Shown here piece after piece: positions 60,812 to 64,000 of a stretch of 64,000 nt of DNA. This stretch comes from Sphingopyxis alaskensis RB2256. GTDB taxonomy: Bacteria; Pseudomonadota; Alphaproteobacteria; Sphingomonadales; Sphingomonadaceae. Below the pieces are notes generated by a model that was not told the origin of the DNA, ran no database searches, and saw only the letters and a program-made list of their open reading frames with translations. Position 1 is the first letter of the stretch. Each line of letters starts with the position of its first letter. A program made the position numbers and the translations under genes. The stretch lies in contig NC_008048.1 in assembly GCF_000013985.1 (NCBI RefSeq), positions 2,728,001 through 2,792,000 of the forward strand, written 5' to 3'.

Positions 60812-61182
60812 GCCGCGACTTCCTCGCCCCAATAGGTGCAGGCGTCGCCGCTGCTGTCGCGGTAGACGCTGACCTTGAACAGATTGTCGAGTTCGGGCGA
60901 GAGCCGGTTCCAGATCCAGCGGCTGAGATTTTCCATCGTGGCGGGGCCGAGGTCGTTGATCTCGTCGAGGAAGCGATGATCGAGCGCATCGCGGGCATCT
61001 TCCATCGAGCGCTCGAGCAGGCCGAGATCGACGATCATCCCAGTCGCGGGATCGGGCCGCCCGCGCACGGTCACCTCGGCACGGTAGCTGTGGCCGTGGA
61101 TGCGGCGGCTCGATTCGGTATCGATCGACCGTTCCAGCGTGTGGGCGGCATCGAAACGAAATTGCTTGCTGAGCTCAAACAT
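60808..61182 (-). CDS. queD: QueD-like 6-carboxy-tetrahydropterin synthase
   Basis: 124 aa PTPS-fold enzyme, expected to turn dihydroneopterin triphosphate into 6-carboxy-tetrahydropterin. Zinc His residues are in DAAHTLER and RRIHGHSY. The usual catalytic Cys of CxxxHGH is replaced: the segment reads SRRIHGH, with Ser at that position. [27 protein letters not shown] and VSVYRD are family-typical. Overlaps queE (TGATG). I recall alphaproteobacterial QueD homologues with this form, so it may still be active by another residue. Confidence 0.88.
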   Translation of the reverse strand: MFELSKQFRFDAAHTLERSIDTESSRRIHGHSYRAEVTVRGRPDPATGMIVDLGLLERSMEDARDALDHRFLDEINDLGPATMENLSRWIWNRLSPELDNLFKVSVYRDSSGDACTYWGEEVAA

Positions 61183-61814
61183 CAGCGGATCCCGATCATC
61201 TTGTGCGACTGGAGCGAGAGGCGCCAGCGCGGGTTCTGGGTGCAATAGGTGATCGCAGCCTCGAGATTGGCGGCGGCGGTCGGCGAATCCATCGGCTGCA
61301 GGAAAAAGTGCTCGAAGGCGAGATGCTCGAACCGCTCGGGCGCCGCCTTCTCCTGCGGGTAGACAAGCTTGAGTTCATTACCTGCAAGTAGCACCAGTTC
61401 GGCATCGGCCTTGGGGCTGACGCAGATCCAGTCGAGCCCCCGCGGCGCGGGTTGTGTGCCATTGGTCTCTATAGCGATTTCGAAACCGCGCGTGTGCAAC
61501 GCGTCGACCAGGTCCTGGTCGACCTGGAGCAGCGGCTCGCCGCCGGTCAGCACGACGTAGCGATCGGCCCGAGCGCCAGCCCATTCGGACTCGATCGCGT
61601 CGGCTAGGGCTTGGTCGTCGGCGAAGCGCCCGCCGCCGCTCCCGTCCATGCCGACAAAGTCGGTATCGCAGAACGTGCAGACCGATGTTGTGCGGTCGCC
61701 CTCGCGTCCTGACCATAGATTGCATCCGGCGAACCGGCAGAACACCGCCGCACGCCCCATCTGGGCGCCTTCACCCTGCAGCGTCTTGAAGATCTCCTTG
61801 ACCGCGTAGCTCAT
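61182..61814 (-). CDS. queE: QueE, 7-carboxy-7-deazaguanine synthase (radical SAM)
   Basis: 210 aa radical SAM enzyme forming 7-carboxy-7-deazaguanine. The cluster is of the CX14CX2C type: C-NLWSGREGDRTTSV-CTFC (about residues 31-49). GEGAQMGRAAVFCRFAGCNLW is the QueE start, and VVLTGGEPLLQVD and IAIETNGT are conserved. Overlaps dpdB (ATGA). Confidence 0.95.
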   Translation of the reverse strand: MSYAVKEIFKTLQGEGAQMGRAAVFCRFAGCNLWSGREGDRTTSVCTFCDTDFVGMDGSGGGRFADDQALADAIESEWAGARADRYVVLTGGEPLLQVDQDLVDALHTRGFEIAIETNGTQPAPRGLDWICVSPKADAELVLLAGNELKLVYPQEKAAPERFEHLAFEHFFLQPMDSPTAAANLEAAITYCTQNPRWRLSLQSHKMIGIR

Positions 61815-62917
61815 GATCTATCGGCCGTGGGTTCAAGGAGCGGCGCCGGCGCCCGCTTGGCCTTCTTGCGCAGGTCCGCCTTCACGATGCCCACCAGATA
61901 ATGTTTGAGCAGCGCGACATCGCGGTTGACGTTCTGCAAGCCATTCCACCGCCGGACCTCGCCATCCATATGCCACTCGCCAGCGGTCCAGGCGGTCTTG
62001 TCCTTAAGGCATTCCATCCCGGTTCTGAAATCCTCGACCGTCCGCGCCTCCCCGCGCTCGGCGAGCACTTCCATGACGTCGCCCATGGCCTGGATGCCGG
62101 CGCCGTGCAGCAGGCGAGAGGTATTTGGCTTCTGGCCGTGCCACGCCTCGGGCCAGACCTTCTTCACTGCGTCGAAGAAATTTGACATCAGCCGCACACA
62201 GCGTTCCTCGCCCTTCGCACCCCGGATCAGCTCGCGCATCACCCCGTTGCTGAGCGACTCCATGATGATCTTCTGCATCACCGTGTCGGCGATGATGCCC
62301 TCGGGACAGGTATGCTGCTTGATATAGCCCTTGAGCGCGGTGTTCTCGAAGTTGAGCCGCGCCGTCAGATCGGAGGCGACCGACCGCCGGCTGAGCCGCG
62401 GTGGCAGATCGCCGACGGTCGGCAGCAGCTCGTAGATCAGCGACTTGGGCAGCGGCTTGGTATTGTTGATGAGCACGAATTGGCGGCGGAGTTCCGCCTC
62501 GTCGCGGCAGATCAGCGCCGAGACGAAGACCTGGAAGTCGCGGTCGAGATCGGCAAGCGCCGACAAACGCTGCTGGCCGTCCACCACCAATCCGGGAACG
62601 CTGCTGCTCATGTCAATCGCCAACTGCACGGCGCCATTCCCGAGGTCCTCAACGCTGACGCGATCGGTAAAGGCGACGACGATCGGGTTGGGCAACACTG
62701 CGTCGGGCTTCTCGAGATAGTCGCGGATCTCGCGGATATGGGCGGCGACTTGCGGCCGCTGGAACCCGCTGAGCTCGCCCTGGGCGTCTCGGCCGATCCG
62801 GTCGATAGCCGCAAAGCGCAGCACGTCCGCGGCTTTTGCCGCGAAGCTGAGCACTTTGTGCTCACTGCTCTGCTGCGCACAGACGGCGAGGTAGGTCATC
62901 ACTTGGTTCAACGGCAC
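61811..62917 (-). CDS. dpdB: DpdB, DGQHR-domain ATPase partner of DpdA
   Basis: 368 aa. The ParB/DndB-like motif is PGLVVDGQQRLSALADL (about residues 90-106, DGQQR form). FQRPQVAAHIREIRDYL and NPIVVAFTDRV precede it. By the Salmonella system it assists DpdA in base exchange using ATP. GTG at 62917 has a weak GGA upstream; ATG at 62899 is the alternative. Either way it overlaps dpdA by 38-56 bases, unusually long for this operon. Confidence 0.85.
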   Translation of the reverse strand: MPLNQVMTYLAVCAQQSSEHKVLSFAAKAADVLRFAAIDRIGRDAQGELSGFQRPQVAAHIREIRDYLEKPDAVLPNPIVVAFTDRVSVEDLGNGAVQLAIDMSSSVPGLVVDGQQRLSALADLDRDFQVFVSALICRDEAELRRQFVLINNTKPLPKSLIYELLPTVGDLPPRLSRRSVASDLTARLNFENTALKGYIKQHTCPEGIIADTVMQKIIMESLSNGVMRELIRGAKGEERCVRLMSNFFDAVKKVWPEAWHGQKPNTSRLLHGAGIQAMGDVMEVLAERGEARTVEDFRTGMECLKDKTAWTAGEWHMDGEVRRWNGLQNVNRDVALLKHYLVGIVKADLRKKAKRAPAPLLEPTADRS

Positions 62918-64000
62918 GCTTCAAATCCAGTCGTTCGATATGATCTTGGTAGACCGCGAGATTGTGAATCCCGCGGCGCTTGTTGCGATTGCTTCCGCGA
63001 AAGATGATCACATCGATCGCGGCATCCCGGCAGATTTTGCAGGAACATTGCTTCCATGGCCGCTCGGCAAGCGTCGTACGATAGCGCTCGGCCAGGCGCG
63101 CCAGCGACGGGCTCGCGGCGCAGTCCTCGTAAGGCTTTTCCTCGACCAAAGGCGCACTGTAGACGAGCACGTGATGCAGCGTCTCTTCGAGCCCGGCTTC
63201 ATCCCGGTCGAACGCGCGCAATGAGCCCAGCGCCAACGCCTCGAGCCGGACCAATTCCTCGGCCCGGAACATACCCTTCTTGACCGCGCGCTGGAGCTTG
63301 GGGTTTTCGATCGCCTGCGGCACCCGGATCGAGGTGAAGTAGCGCAGCGCCAACCCGTCGCCCGGCAGATAATAGTTCTGCTTCGCGTCCTTGAACGCGC
63401 GAATGAGGGGTGACGTCGTGTCGAAGCTTGAAATGTCGTAGCCGTGGAAGCTGTCGATATCGTCGGCCTTGGCAAAGCCGAGGATGTGGAGGCGTGTCGA
63501 TGCGGGCACCGTGTCGCGGATCGCTTCCAAACATAACTTGATCTCGGGCGACTTGAGCGGAACCATGCCGCCGAGTGCCAGGTAGTCATAGCCCATGGCG
63601 ACCAGCCGACGCGCCGCCTCGGCCATGCTGCCGGGCGACCAGCCCTGGATCACGCCCATCGGGGTGAAGCCCGCGTCCATCACTTTGGCCTCGCGCAGGA
63701 ATCCCTCGGCGTTCTCTAGCGTGATGTCGAAGCGCTGTCGGGCGTCGGTCGACCCGCCAGCCAGCCCCGCGAGGCCGGCGTCGAAATCGAAGATGATATG
63801 GTCGACCGAGGCGCCATGGGTGAAGCCGCATTCGTCGTAGAATTCGGCCATTTCCACCGGCGTGTACGGCGGCTTCTCATCCTGCACATAAGTGAAGGCG
63901 CCGCAATCGCCGAAAATGTCGAGATGTGCGAACTCGGGCTTGTCGAGGCGCAGAAACTTGCGGGCCCCAACCAGGCGGAAGCGGCGCGCCTGGCTGGCCG
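62862..64000 (-). CDS. dpdA: DpdA, DNA-guanine transglycosylase (TGT paralogue), 5' end outside window
   Basis: At least 379 aa; the frame stays open to the window edge, so the start is missing. It exchanges guanine in DNA for preQ0. TGT-like features: FGDCGAF (first catalytic Asp region, 63915-63940), SFDTTSP (nucleophile Asp region, about 63410), and the zinc site CSCKIC with a later His (about 62975-63050). GSLRAFDRDEAGLEETLHHVLVYSA lies between. It is far from true tRNA TGT in sequence and is clustered with DNA-restriction genes, so DNA is the substrate. A GTG at 63887 is internal: LDKPEFAHLDIFGDCGAFTY upstream of it is clearly part of the domain. Confidence 0.93.
   Translation of the reverse strand, partial: ASQARRFRLVGARKFLRLDKPEFAHLDIFGDCGAFTYVQDEKPPYTPVEMAEFYDECGFTHGASVDHIIFDFDAGLAGLAGGSTDARQRFDITLENAEGFLREAKVMDAGFTPMGVIQGWSPGSMAEAARRLVAMGYDYLALGGMVPLKSPEIKLCLEAIRDTVPASTRLHILGFAKADDIDSFHGYDISSFDTTSPLIRAFKDAKQNYYLPGDGLALRYFTSIRVPQAIENPKLQRAVKKGMFRAEELVRLEALALGSLRAFDRDEAGLEETLHHVLVYSAPLVEEKPYEDCAASPSLARLAERYRTTLAERPWKQCSCKICRDAAIDVIIFRGSNRNKRRGIHNLAVYQDHIERLDLKRAVEPSDDLPRRLCAAEQ

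Noticed and set aside
60101..64000. tRNA queuosine pathway
   Set aside because: No queF, queA or true tRNA-guanine transglycosylase; DpdA is a divergent paralogue tied to restriction genes.
1..64000. tRNA genes, integrase or attachment-site repeats
   Set aside because: None could be recognised by reading; only a computed search could find short direct repeats at the element ends, which may lie outside the window.

Overview
The window looks like DNA from an alphaproteobacterium of the Sphingomonadaceae (Sphingopyxis/Sphingobium/Novosphingobium type). It is GC-rich. Its lasso-peptide cluster (precursor, fused B protein, cyclase, TonB receptor, FecI/FecR pair, isopeptidase) and its trb/traG/repA/DUF736/DUF2840/DUF2285 backbone are arrangements I know from sphingomonads. 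No tRNA, rRNA, integrase, transposase or CRISPR array was recognised.

Layout. (1) 1-2.7 kb: a CDF metal exporter, a zinc-ribbon protein, an SRPBCC protein and a small lipoprotein. (2) 3.1-6.4 kb: a quorum-sensing block of luxR, luxI, a PhyH-type dioxygenase, a GntR regulator and an EexN-like entry-exclusion lipoprotein, all on the plus strand. (3) 6.4-9.0 kb: stability/defence genes, namely two VapBC pairs and a fused nucleotidyltransferase-HEPN protein. (4) 9.3-18.5 kb: a complete lasso-peptide locus. Sigma factor, FecR, TonB receptor and isopeptidase are on plus; cyclase, B protein and a 44-residue precursor are on minus. (5) 18.7-34.1 kb: a conjugation module on minus (relaxase, traG, copG, trbB-C-D-E-J-K-L-F-G-I, DUF2274), interrupted by a plus-strand fic gene with a dyad-rich promoter. 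(6) 34.1-42 kb: candidate oriT, lytic transglycosylase, TraF-like peptidase, repA with an iteron/DnaA-box origin, DUF2285/DUF6499, three DUF736 paralogues and HU. (7) 42.5-64 kb: one long minus-strand operon encoding a 7-deazaguanine DNA modification/restriction (Dpd) system. In transcription order it reads dpdA, dpdB, queE, queD, queC, dpdE, dpdF, dpdG, dpdH, dpdI, dpdJ, dpdK, dpdD.

How it fits together. Blocks 2, 5 and 6 read as one conjugative element with its own replication origin (plasmid, or an ICE with a plasmid-like replicon). Quorum sensing and entry exclusion plausibly control its transfer. Blocks 3, 4 and 7 are cargo. In block 7, QueD/QueE/QueC make preQ0 from a GTP-derived pterin, and DpdA with DpdB put it into DNA. 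The three helicase-like proteins (DpdE, DpdF, DpdJ), the DpdH ATPase, the DpdK phospholipase-D-like protein and DpdG/I/D would attack DNA lacking the mark. dpdC (which turns the preQ0 base into its amide in the Salmonella system) and folE are not in the window; dpdA runs off the right edge, so they could lie just outside.

All names rest on reading the protein sequences and gene order; no database search was run.
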